Of a stretch of DNA of 6,847 nucleotides, positions 1 through 6,629 are shown in pieces. The DNA lies in assembly GCA_030147645.1 (NCBI GenBank), contig JASBUY010000115.1:1-6847 (forward strand), in the 5' to 3' direction. Every line of letters begins with the position of its first letter. Position 1 is the first letter of the stretch. Origin of the DNA: Aquabacter sp. (GTDB lineage: Bacteria; Pseudomonadota; Alphaproteobacteria; Rhizobiales; Xanthobacteraceae). The notes beneath the pieces were generated by a model. The model was not told where the DNA came from and did not search any database. It saw only the letters and a list, made by a program, of their open reading frames with translations. Both the position numbers and the translations under genes were made by a program.

Positions 1-1005
1 CTGGAAACCCTGCGCCTGCGGCGCGAGGTGAAGGAACTGAAGCAGCATACCCCGCACAAGCTGGTGGGGCGCTCCAGCGCTGTCCAGCAATTGCGCGCGA
101 CGGTGGAGCGGGTCGGGCCGACCAATTCGCGCATCCTCATCATCGGTCCCTCGGGGGCCGGCAAGGAGCTGACGGCGCGCATGATCCACGCCGCCTCCGG
201 CCGCGCGCAGGGGCCGTTCGTGGTCATCAATGCCGCCGCCATCACGCCCGAGCGGCTCGAATATGAATTGTTCGGCGTCGAGCCGGGCGATGAGCGCGAG
301 GCGCGGCGCGGCGCGCTCGAAGAGGCCCATGGCGGCACGCTGTTTCTGGACGAAATTGCCGACATGCCGCGCGAGACCCAGAACCGGGTGCTGCGCGTGC
401 TGGTGGAGCAGACCTTCACCCGCATCGGCGGCACCGAAAAGGTGAGTGTGGACGTCCGCATCATCTCCTCCACCGGCCGCAATCTGGAGGAGGAGATCGC
501 CAATGGGCGGTTCCGCGAGGATCTCTATCACCGCCTCTCCGTGGTGCCGATCCGCGTGCCGCCGCTCGCGGAACGCCGCGAGGACATTCCCGAACTGGTG
601 GATTTTTTCATCGACCTCATTTCCCAGACCACCGGCCTGCCGCGCCGGCGCATCGCGGACGATGCCATGGCGGTTCTCCAGTCCCACGACTGGCCGGGCA
701 ATGTCCGCCAGTTGCGCAACAATGTGGAACGTGTGCTGATTCTCGCCGGCGGCGATCCTGAAGCCATCGTCACCGCCTCCATGCTGCCGCCGGATGTGGG
801 CGCGCTGGTCCCCAATCTGCCGACCGGAAATGGCGGCGAGCATCTGATGGGCCTGCCTCTGCGCGAGGCGCGTGAGGTGTTCGAGAGGGAATATCTCGCA
901 GCCCAGATCAACCGGTTCGGCGGAAACATCTCGCGCACCGCCGAATTCGTCGGCATGGAACGCTCGGCCCTCCACCGAAAACTCAAGGCGCTCGGCGTCG
1001 GCTGA
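1..1005 (+). CDS. ntrX: NtrX, response regulator of the NtrY/NtrX two-component system (5' truncated)
   Basis: The frame is open from base 1, so the gene enters from the left; the 334 visible residues are the AAA+ and DNA-binding parts. A full NtrX is about 450 residues, so the phosphoreceiver domain lies upstream. Counting from base 1, Walker A GPSGAGKE is at residues 49-56, Walker B GGTLFLDEIAD at 111-121, an arginine-rich stretch GRFREDLYHRL at 169-179, and the sensor II segment WPGNVRQLRN at 231-240. A Fis-type helix-turn-helix ends the protein (about 286-332). Between ELFGVEP and GGTLFLDEI the GAFTGA loop that NtrC-type activators use to contact sigma-54 is missing and the segment is about three residues shorter. 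This fits NtrX rather than NtrC and suggests it does not drive sigma-54 open-complex formation in the classical way. In the family, NtrY phosphorylates NtrX, which regulates nitrogen, redox and envelope genes. The GTG at 28 is an internal codon. Confidence 0.95.
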   Translation: METLRLRREVKELKQHTPHKLVGRSSAVQQLRATVERVGPTNSRILIIGPSGAGKELTARMIHAASGRAQGPFVVINAAAITPERLEYELFGVEPGDEREARRGALEEAHGGTLFLDEIADMPRETQNRVLRVLVEQTFTRIGGTEKVSVDVRIISSTGRNLEEEIANGRFREDLYHRLSVVPIRVPPLAERREDIPELVDFFIDLISQTTGLPRRRIADDAMAVLQSHDWPGNVRQLRNNVERVLILAGGDPEAIVTASMLPPDVGALVPNLPTGNGGEHLMGLPLREAREVFEREYLAAQINRFGGNISRTAEFVGMERSALHRKLKALGVG

Positions 1006-1068
1006 GCCGGCGCTGTTTGCCAGCGGATCGGCCCGTGAACTAATCTGCGCCGACGGGGGGAATCATCC
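1006..1068 (+). other. ntrX-trkA intergenic spacer with an imperfect hairpin and the trkA ribosome binding site
   Basis: The 63-base spacer starts with an imperfect inverted repeat. CGCTG (1011-1015) pairs with CAGCG (1021-1025) over a 5-base loop, and GCCG (1006-1009) can pair with CGGC (1029-1032) across a bulge. No T-run follows, so it is not a convincing intrinsic terminator; read-through from ntrX into trkA is plausible. The purine run GGGGGGAA at 1055-1062 ends six bases before the trkA ATG and is a good Shine-Dalgarno sequence. I see no clear -35/-10 pair. Confidence 0.4.
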
Positions 1069-2445
1069 ATGAAGGTCGTGATCTGCGGGGCGGGCCAAGT
1101 GGGTTTCGGCATCGCCGAACGCCTGGCGGGCGAGCAGAACGACGTGTCCATCGTCGATGCAGATCCGCGCCGCATCCAGGTCGCGACCGAGCAATTGGAC
1201 GTGCGGGGCGTGGTGGGGCACGGCTCCCATCCGGACGTTCTGGCCCGCGCGGGGGCCGAGCAGGCGGACATGCTCATCGCCGTCACGCTTGCGGATGAGG
1301 TGAACATGGTCGCCTGCCAGGTGGCCCATTCCCTGTTCAACGTGCCGACCAAGGTCGCCCGCATCCGCGCCCAGACCTATCTCCAGCCGGAATGGCGCGA
1401 GATGCTCTCGCGCGACCACCTGCCGGTGGACGTGGTCATTTCGCCGGAAGTGGAGGTGGGCGAGACGGTGCTGCGCCGCCTCTCCTTGCCGGGCGCGGTG
1501 GACACGGTGAGCTTTGCGGACGGGGCGGTGGTGGTGGCAGGCGTCGTGTGCGGCGAGGACTGCCCGGTGGCCGGCACGCCGCTGCGCGAACTCACCCAGC
1601 TTTTCCCCGACCTGCGCGCCACGGTGGTCGCGGTGCTGCGCGGCGGCAAGCCGGTGGTGCTGAAGAGCGGCGACCAGATCGAGGTGGGCGATGTCGCCTA
1701 TTTCGTCGCCGCGGCCAACCAGGTGAAGCGGACCCTGTCCATCTTCGGCCATGACGAAATCCCCGGCCAGCGCATCGTCATCGCGGGCGGCGGCAATATC
1801 GGCACTTATGTCGCTCACGAGCTGGAGCAGCGGAACGCCGCCGCCAAGATCAAGATCATCGAATCCTCCCGCGAGCGCGCCCAATCCATCGCCGAAACAC
1901 TCCAGCGCGCGGTGGTGCTGCATGGCGACGCGCTGGCGCGCGATATTCTCGACGAGGCCGGCGTATCGGACGCCGACACCATGCTGTCGCTCACCAATGA
2001 CGACCGCATCAACATCCTCTCCTGCCTGCTGGCCAAGCAATTGGGTGCTCGGCGCATCCTCTCGCTGGTGAACGAGCAGGGTTATGCGGCCTTCGCCCAG
2101 GGGCTCGGCATCGACGCCCACGTCAATCCGCGCCAGATCACCGTTTCGAAAATCCTCCAGCATGTGCGGCGCGGCAGGATCCACCGCGTGCATGCGCTGC
2201 TGGACGGGACCGGCGAAGTGATCGAGGCAGAGGCGCTGGAGACCTCGCCCTTGGTGGGCCGTCCGCTGCGCGATCTCGACGTGATGGACGGGCTTCGCGT
2301 CGGGGCCATCGTGCGCAATGGCGAGGTTCTGCTGCCCACCGGCGACACGGTGGTGCGCGCGCAGGATCGCGTGGTTCTGTTTGCCCTCGCCGAGCGCATC
2401 AAGCGCGTGGAGCAGCTGTTCCGCGTCAGCCTCGAATTCTTCTGA
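1069..2445 (+). CDS. trkA: TrkA, cytosolic NAD-binding regulatory subunit of Trk K+ uptake
   Basis: At 458 residues this has the usual length and double-RCK build of TrkA. The first Rossmann (RCK-N) domain starts at residue 3 with the dinucleotide loop GAGQVG (7-12) and an acidic strand end at VDAD (29-32). The second starts near 235 with GGGNIG (240-245) and an acidic strand end at E265. Each is followed by an RCK-C region (roughly 140-220 and 370-455). In the family, TrkA rings sit under the TrkH dimer and gate K+ uptake in response to nucleotides (NAD(H), ATP/ADP). The ATG at 1069 is chosen because the Rossmann strand begins right after it and a strong GGGGGGAA sits just upstream. Only three bases separate its stop from trkH, which supports one transcript and joint function. 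Loops, length and neighbour all agree, so the identification is secure; which nucleotide it senses is not visible. Confidence 0.96.
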   Translation: MKVVICGAGQVGFGIAERLAGEQNDVSIVDADPRRIQVATEQLDVRGVVGHGSHPDVLARAGAEQADMLIAVTLADEVNMVACQVAHSLFNVPTKVARIRAQTYLQPEWREMLSRDHLPVDVVISPEVEVGETVLRRLSLPGAVDTVSFADGAVVVAGVVCGEDCPVAGTPLRELTQLFPDLRATVVAVLRGGKPVVLKSGDQIEVGDVAYFVAAANQVKRTLSIFGHDEIPGQRIVIAGGGNIGTYVAHELEQRNAAAKIKIIESSRERAQSIAETLQRAVVLHGDALARDILDEAGVSDADTMLSLTNDDRINILSCLLAKQLGARRILSLVNEQGYAAFAQGLGIDAHVNPRQITVSKILQHVRRGRIHRVHALLDGTGEVIEAEALETSPLVGRPLRDLDVMDGLRVGAIVRNGEVLLPTGDTVVRAQDRVVLFALAERIKRVEQLFRVSLEFF

Positions 2446-2448
2446 CCC

Positions 2449-3867
2449 ATGGCCTCCCTCGTCCGCCTCCTTGCGTTCGCTCTGGCCTGGGCCGGGGCGG
2501 CGGCGCTGCTGCCGGCGCTGGTGTCGGCGCGCTTCCAGGAGGGGCTGGCGCCGATCTTCCTGGCAACCACGCTCGCCTGCGTCTTTCTCGCGGGCGCCAT
2601 GCATTTGGCGAGTGCCGGGCTGACCGGGCGTATCCGCCGGTTCCAGGTTTTCGCCGCCTTGTGTGCGCTTTGGCTTCTGATCCCCGTGGTCGCGGCGCCC
2701 GCCGTCGCGGCTGGGGCGAAGCTCGACCTCGGTGCGGCCTGGTTCGAAGCGCTGTCGGCCTTCACCACGACGGGCTTTACCGCCGTGCACGAGGGGCCGC
2801 GTAGCCTTTTCGTCTGGTTTTCTTTGCTCCAATGGTGCGGTGGGCTGCTGACCCTTGTGTCGGCGGTGGCGATCCTCGCGCCGGCGGGTATTGCCGGCTT
2901 GCCCGACCGCGCGGTGCAGCGCCTGGACGAGCGCGAGGCGGTGGATACGCTCGGCGTGTTGAAGGAAGTGGGCCCGCTTTATTTCGGTGGGTTCGCGATA
3001 GCCTTCCTCGCGCTGCTCTTCACGGGCACGGGTCCCTATCTCTCTTTTTGCCTCGCGTCGGCGGCAACCTCGGCCGGCGCGCACCTGCCGCCCGGCGCCC
3101 ATGCGGCGCTCCAGGGGGGAGGCCCGACTCAACTTGTGTTCCTTCCTTTCCTCCTATGGGCCGCCACCAGTGTGCGCTGGCACCGGGCGCTGGTGAACCG
3201 CCGCGTCCATGCCGCCCCCGAGCAGCCTGAAAGCCTTATTCTGCTCGGCTATTGGCTGGTGCTCGGGCTGTTCCTTGCCGTCCTGCTCTTCCGCCTCACT
3301 CCCGGCTCGGATGTGGTCGACGCGCTGAAGGAGGGGCTGTTCACGGCTGCCGCCCTCATTTCCACGTCGTTTCTTCCCTGCGCGCCCGACACCTATGCCC
3401 ATTTGCCCGCCGGGCTTCTCATCCTCGTCTCGCTGGTGGGCGGGGGCGCGCTGTCGGTTGCTGGCGGGCTTAAGATCCTGCGGGTGCGCGCCATGGCGCT
3501 GCGCGCGCGCGGAGATCTCGCGCGCCTGATCTCGCCCAACATCGTTCAGCCCTCGCGCACCGGGGAGGGCGGAATCGGCACTGCAATGCGCGGCGTGTGG
3601 ATCGGGCTTGTGGCCCTGTGCGCGACACTCGCGGCGGTGACGGTCACCCTCGGCTTCGGCGCCCCGAGCTTCGAGGCGGCGCTCACCGGCGCGGTTGCGG
3701 CCATCAGCAATAGCGGTCCGCTCTATGATGCTTCAGGGCAGAATTGGCCCGCCATCTCCAGCCTGCCGGCCATTTCCATGCTCGGCGCAGCCTTCGCTAT
3801 GATTGCCGGACGCATCGAGGTGGTGGGGGCCTTCGTCCTCATTCACCTAGCCTTCTGGCGCACCTGA
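2449..3867 (+). CDS. trkH: TrkH-family K+ transporter membrane subunit, divergent pore loops
   Basis: The 472 residues are strongly hydrophobic with many membrane segments and follow the four-repeat TrkH/KtrB plan. Pore loop 1 is canonical: SAFTTTGFT, filter G109. Loop 2 reads TSAGAH with G210. Loop 4 reads AISNSGP with G423, followed by the typical end GRIEVVG...FWRT (454-472). Loop 3 is odd: the stretch matching the TTTGY filter of E. coli TrkH reads ISTSFLP (304-310), with F308 where glycine is expected by eye. The intramembrane gate loop, GGCAGSTGGG in E. coli, is GGGALSVAGG here (331-340). The start ATG lies three bases after the trkA stop with no obvious Shine-Dalgarno sequence, which suggests translational coupling to trkA. 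The product should form the ion path that TrkA gates. Ion selectivity may differ from classical K+ uptake, but this is inference; placement of loops 2 and 3 rests on manual alignment. Confidence 0.88.
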   Translation: MASLVRLLAFALAWAGAAALLPALVSARFQEGLAPIFLATTLACVFLAGAMHLASAGLTGRIRRFQVFAALCALWLLIPVVAAPAVAAGAKLDLGAAWFEALSAFTTTGFTAVHEGPRSLFVWFSLLQWCGGLLTLVSAVAILAPAGIAGLPDRAVQRLDEREAVDTLGVLKEVGPLYFGGFAIAFLALLFTGTGPYLSFCLASAATSAGAHLPPGAHAALQGGGPTQLVFLPFLLWAATSVRWHRALVNRRVHAAPEQPESLILLGYWLVLGLFLAVLLFRLTPGSDVVDALKEGLFTAAALISTSFLPCAPDTYAHLPAGLLILVSLVGGGALSVAGGLKILRVRAMALRARGDLARLISPNIVQPSRTGEGGIGTAMRGVWIGLVALCATLAAVTVTLGFGAPSFEAALTGAVAAISNSGPLYDASGQNWPAISSLPAISMLGAAFAMIAGRIEVVGAFVLIHLAFWRT

Positions 3868-3880
3868 GGACCTAAGGACC

Positions 3881-4741
3881 ATGTCCCGCATCGCCTATGT
3901 GAACGGACGCTATCTCCCCCACGCGGATGCGGGAATCCATATCGAGGATCGCGGCTTCCAGTTCGCGGACGGCGTCTATGAGGTGTGCGAGGTCCGCGAC
4001 GGACTGCTGGTGGACGCCCGGCGCCATCTCGACCGGCTCGACCGGTCCTTGTCTGAACTGCGCATCTCAGCCCCCATGACGCGGGCCGCACTGCTGGTGA
4101 TCCTGCGCGAGACCGTGCGGTTGAACCGCGTGCGCAACGGCATCGTTTATCTTCAGGTGACGCGCGGGATTGCCCGCCGCGACCATGGCTTTCCAAGCGC
4201 GGATACGCCCCCCTCCCTTGTGGTGACGGCACGCGCGAGCGACCCGAAGGCCAATGCGGCAAAGGCCCAGGCCGGCGTGAAAGTCATCACCGTTCCCGAC
4301 AATCGCTGGGAGCGCGTGGACATCAAGACGGTGGGACTCCTGCCCAATGTGCTCGCCAAGCAGCAGGCCCGAGAGCAGGGCGCCTACGAGGCTTGGTTCA
4401 TCGACGAGGACGGCACGGTGACGGAGGGCGCCTCCACGAATGCCTGGATCGTCACCCAGAATGATGCCCTTGTGACGCGGCCGGCGGATACCGGCATCCT
4501 GCGGGGAATCACCCGCACCGTTCTGTTCGAGGTCGCAGGGGCGCTTGGGCTCCGTGTGGAAGAGCGGGCCTTCACCCTCGCCGAGGCGCTCGAGGCCAAG
4601 GAGGCTTTCATCTCCTCCGCGTCCGGCGTCGTCCTTCCGGTCGTGGCGCTTGATGGTAGACCGATAAGCTCGGGGGTACCCGGCCCGGTTGCAGCCGCCC
4701 TCCGGGCGCGCTTTCATGAGCATGCGGAAACGCAAGCCTGA
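3881..4741 (+). CDS. dat: D-amino-acid transaminase (fold-type IV PLP enzyme)
   Basis: The 286 residues match the family length. The enzyme moves the amino group between D-amino acids and 2-oxo acids (for example D-Ala plus 2-oxoglutarate to pyruvate plus D-Glu), in the cytosol, using pyridoxal phosphate. Visible signatures are EDRGFQFADGVYE (22-34), VTRGIARRDHGFP (93-105), the Schiff-base lysine K149 in DIKTVGLL, TEGASTN (181-187), GILRGITR (205-212) and the cofactor-side SSASGVVLPV (245-254). Residues Y33, R100 and H102 align with the tyrosine, arginine and histidine that hold the substrate carboxylate in Bacillus D-amino-acid transaminase. This favours that activity over branched-chain aminotransferase or aminodeoxychorismate lyase. 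The ATG at 3881 has TGAGGA at 3865-3870, overlapping the trkH stop, as a well-spaced ribosome binding site, so it is likely cotranscribed with trkH. Whether it feeds peptidoglycan D-Glu/D-Ala or D-amino-acid catabolism cannot be told from here. Confidence 0.9.
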   Translation: MSRIAYVNGRYLPHADAGIHIEDRGFQFADGVYEVCEVRDGLLVDARRHLDRLDRSLSELRISAPMTRAALLVILRETVRLNRVRNGIVYLQVTRGIARRDHGFPSADTPPSLVVTARASDPKANAAKAQAGVKVITVPDNRWERVDIKTVGLLPNVLAKQQAREQGAYEAWFIDEDGTVTEGASTNAWIVTQNDALVTRPADTGILRGITRTVLFEVAGALGLRVEERAFTLAEALEAKEAFISSASGVVLPVVALDGRPISSGVPGPVAAALRARFHEHAETQA

Positions 4742-4771
4742 CGCACCGCAGCGTCAATTGCTGCGCAGCAA
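4739..4771 (+). other. Tandem small inverted repeats at the dat stop codon
   Basis: TGACGC (4739-4744, including the dat stop codon) pairs with GCGTCA (4751-4756) around a six-base loop. Two bases later lies a perfect 14-base palindrome, TTGCTGCGCAGCAA (4758-4771). No T-run follows, only AAATATTCTT, so a classical intrinsic terminator is doubtful. The palindrome sits just upstream of the proposed hfq promoter and could instead be an operator. Both repeats are seen directly; any function is inference. Confidence 0.4.
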
Positions 4772-4777
4772 AATATT

Positions 4778-4807
4778 CTTGCCTCTGTCGCACGCTGTGC
4801 CATTTTA
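4778..4807 (+). promoter_or_regulatory. Candidate hfq promoter, sigma-70-like or sigma-32-like
   Basis: This lies in the longest gap inside the gene cluster, in a locally AT-richer patch. Read as a housekeeping promoter it is TTGCCT (4779-4784), 17 bases, then ATTTTA (4802-4807). Read as a heat-shock promoter it is CTTGCCT (4778-4784), 14 bases, then GCCATTT (4799-4805), close to the CTTGAAA/CCCCATNT pattern of E. coli sigma-32. E. coli hfq is known to have sigma-32-type promoters, which is why the second reading is worth noting. Both are visual matches with mismatches. Confidence 0.3.
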
Positions 4808-4825
4808 GGCGTCTAATTCCTGCCC

Positions 4826-4857
4826 CTCCGGTGCGTCAGTGCCGGGGAAGGGTGGGG
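4826..4857 (+). promoter_or_regulatory. hfq leader hairpin next to a G-rich ribosome binding region
   Basis: CTCCGG (4826-4831) can pair with CCGGGG (4842-4847), with one U-G wobble and a 10-base loop. The 3' arm runs into the purine tract GGGGAAGGGTGGGG (4844-4857), the only good ribosome binding sequence upstream of hfq. It ends 13 bases before the ATG at 4871 and 25 before the one at 4883. Hfq represses its own translation in several bacteria, so a structured leader is reasonable, but the stem is short. Confidence 0.3.
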
Positions 4858-4870
4858 CAACGCCGAAACA

Positions 4871-5134
4871 ATGGATACGAAAATGGCGGCGGAACGGACA
4901 CAAAATCTTCAGGACACATTCCTGAACCACGTTCGCAAGGCGAAAACTCCCCTGACCATCTTTCTCGTCAACGGGGTCAAGCTCCAGGGCGTCGTGACCT
5001 GGTTCGACAATTTCTGCGTGCTGCTGCGTCGCGACGGGCATTCCCAGCTCGTCTATAAGCACGCCATCTCCACCATCATGCCCGGCCACCCGGTCCAGTT
5101 GTTCGATCCGAGCGACGAGGCGGAGAAGGCGTAA
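4871..5134 (+). CDS. hfq: Hfq, RNA chaperone
   Basis: This Sm-like protein forms a hexameric ring that helps small RNAs pair with mRNAs and affects RNA turnover. The open frame gives 87 residues from 4871; an in-frame ATG at 4883 gives 83 residues starting MAAERTQNLQD, which is how close alphaproteobacterial relatives begin. The 4883 start is therefore likelier on protein grounds, while the G-rich ribosome binding tract lies nearer 4871. In 87-residue numbering, the Sm1 motif covers about 28-52 with VNGVKLQG and FDNF (45-48), and the Sm2 motif is YKHAISTIMP (62-71), where Y62, K63 and H64 form the proximal RNA-binding face. The tail after the core is short and acidic (DPSDEAEKA), as usual in this class. 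hflX begins six bases after the stop, so the two are one unit. In Azorhizobium the same protein (NrfA) is needed for nifA expression. Confidence 0.97.
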   Translation: MDTKMAAERTQNLQDTFLNHVRKAKTPLTIFLVNGVKLQGVVTWFDNFCVLLRRDGHSQLVYKHAISTIMPGHPVQLFDPSDEAEKA

Positions 5135-5140
5135 CGCCGC

Positions 5141-6532
5141 GTGGAGCGCAAGAGCGACGACCACGGGCCGCGCAGTGAAAGTGGGGCGGGGGGCAAGACC
5201 GGCGTGGACCGCCGCGCCCCGCCCACCCGCTGCGCCGTCGTCACACCCCATTTTACAAAGCGCGCCGCCCGCGGGATCGAGGAGCGACGTTCGCCGGAGG
5301 CGCGCCTTGAAGAGGCTGTCGGCCTCGCGCTTGCCATCGATCTCGATGTGGTCCATCGGGCCCTGATCCCCATCTCGGACATCAAGCCAGCCACCTATCT
5401 CGGCTCGGGCAAGGTGGAGGAGGTGGCCGAGATCGTCTCCGCGCAGGAGATCGGCCTGGTCTTCGTGGACGCCGCTCTCTCCCCGGTGCAGCAGCGCAAT
5501 CTGGAGCGCGCCTGGTCCACCAAGGTCGTGGATCGCACGGCGCTTATTCTGGAGATTTTCGGCCAGCGCGCGCGCACCAAGGAAGGTGCGTTGCAGGTGG
5601 AGCTTGCTCACCTCACCTATCAGAGGTCACGGCTCGTGCGCTCCTGGACCCATCTGGAGCGCCAGCGGGGCGGTTTCGGCTTCCTCGGTGGCCCCGGCGA
5701 AACCCAGATCGAAGCGGACCGCCGCATCATTGGCGAGCGCATCGTGCGCATCGAGCGCGACCTGGAACAGGTGAAGCGCACCCGCGCCTTGCACCGGACG
5801 AGCCGCAAACGCGTGCCTTATCCGGTGGTGGCGCTGGTGGGCTATACCAATGCCGGCAAATCCACGCTGTTCAACCGCCTGACCCGGGCAGACGTGACCG
5901 CGCAGGATCTCCTCTTCGCGACGCTCGATCCGACGCTGCGCAGCGTGGACCTGCCGCACGGCACGCGCATCATCCTCTCCGACACCGTCGGCTTCATTTC
6001 AGAACTGCCCACGCAACTCGTCGCCGCCTTCCGCGCAACGTTGGAAGAGGTGATCGAGGCGGATGTGATCCTCCATGTGCGGGACATGTCCCATCCCGAC
6101 AGCGAGGCCCAGGCGGACGACGTGCGCGACGTCCTGACGGATCTCGGCATTGACGTCGAGGCGGGCGGGCGGATGGTCGAAGTCTGGAACAAGATCGACC
6201 GCCTTGCGGACGATGCGCGCCTCGCGCTCGTCAACAGCGCGGAGCGTATCGCTCTGGAGGAGCGGCCCATTCTCGTGTCCGCGCTGACCGGCGAGGGGAC
6301 GGACGACCTGCTCACGGTCGTGGAGCGGCGGATCACGGCCGGGCGGACCACGCTGCATGTCCATATCCCCACCGAAGACGGGGAGGGGATCGGCTGGCTC
6401 TATCGCCACGCGGAAGTGCTTGAGCGGCGGGCCGGCAGCGACGGCGCCCTACATGTGGTGGCGCGCATCCTGCCGGAGCGTGTGGCATTGGTGAAGCGGC
6501 GCTTCGGCGCGGCGCGCGTGCGCAAGGTCTGA
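5141..6532 (+). CDS. hflX: HflX, ribosome-associated GTPase
   Basis: HflX is a GTPase of the TRAFAC class that binds the 50S subunit and, in E. coli, splits stalled 70S ribosomes under heat stress. The 463 residues show the HflX N-terminal domain (about 31-145), the family hallmark glycine-rich segment GGFGFLGGPGETQIEADR (177-194), a helical linker, and the G domain: G1 GYTNAGKST (234-242), a likely G2 at ATLDPT (260-265), G3 DTVGF (281-285), G4 NKID (350-353) and G5 SAL (380-382). A C-terminal domain of about 60 residues follows. The GTG at 5141 is taken as start because GGAGAAGG (5122-5129) inside the end of hfq is a suitable ribosome binding site. The first 30 residues are charged and low in complexity, and a GTG at 5204 is a weaker alternative. 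All catalytic motifs are intact. It is translated from the hfq transcript, most likely together with hfq. Confidence 0.96.
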   Translation: MERKSDDHGPRSESGAGGKTGVDRRAPPTRCAVVTPHFTKRAARGIEERRSPEARLEEAVGLALAIDLDVVHRALIPISDIKPATYLGSGKVEEVAEIVSAQEIGLVFVDAALSPVQQRNLERAWSTKVVDRTALILEIFGQRARTKEGALQVELAHLTYQRSRLVRSWTHLERQRGGFGFLGGPGETQIEADRRIIGERIVRIERDLEQVKRTRALHRTSRKRVPYPVVALVGYTNAGKSTLFNRLTRADVTAQDLLFATLDPTLRSVDLPHGTRIILSDTVGFISELPTQLVAAFRATLEEVIEADVILHVRDMSHPDSEAQADDVRDVLTDLGIDVEAGGRMVEVWNKIDRLADDARLALVNSAERIALEERPILVSALTGEGTDDLLTVVERRITAGRTTLHVHIPTEDGEGIGWLYRHAEVLERRAGSDGALHVVARILPERVALVKRRFGAARVRKV

Positions 6533-6566
6533 CCGTCAGGTCATGTTCGGGGCGATCCGTCGCCTC

Positions 6567-6618
6567 GAGACCACGTTCCGATCTGATTGCATCGCAATCA
6601 GATCGGTAAAACGTTCTC
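6567..6618. repeat. First internal hairpin with a perfect 13-bp core
   Basis: CCGATCTGATTGC (6578-6590) and GCAATCAGATCGG (6594-6606) are perfect complements separated by only ATC. The stem continues outward as ACGTT (6573-6577) with AACGT (6610-6614), and GAGA (6567-6570) with TCTC (6615-6618). These are separated by a TAA bulge on one side and a CC bulge on the other, giving 22 pairs in all. No T-run follows on either strand, so it is not a textbook intrinsic terminator. Confidence 0.8.
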
Positions 6619-6629
6619 TATCAAGAGTT

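Noticed and set aside
28..30. GTG as a start codon for ntrX
   Set aside because: The frame is open to base 1 with sensible linker residues before it, and a start here would leave out the receiver domain that NtrX needs.
528..1364. A 278-codon minus-strand open frame across the ntrX-trkA junction
   Set aside because: Low-complexity R/S/T-rich translation opposite well-conserved plus-strand domains; no motif seen.
1063..3132. A 689-codon open frame on the minus strand opposite trkA and trkH
   Set aside because: It is an antisense shadow caused by high GC and few stop codons. Its protein is rich in R, H, G, Q and D without any recognisable fold, and the plus strand holds two convincing genes here.
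4805..5611. A 268-codon minus-strand open frame opposite hfq and the start of hflX
   Set aside because: It overlaps certain genes on the plus strand and shows no domain; a compositional artefact.
6578..6606. Intrinsic (rho-independent) terminator of hflX
   Set aside because: The stem is strong, but no T-run follows on either strand. It may still stop transcription, yet the textbook signature is missing, so it is listed as a repeat.
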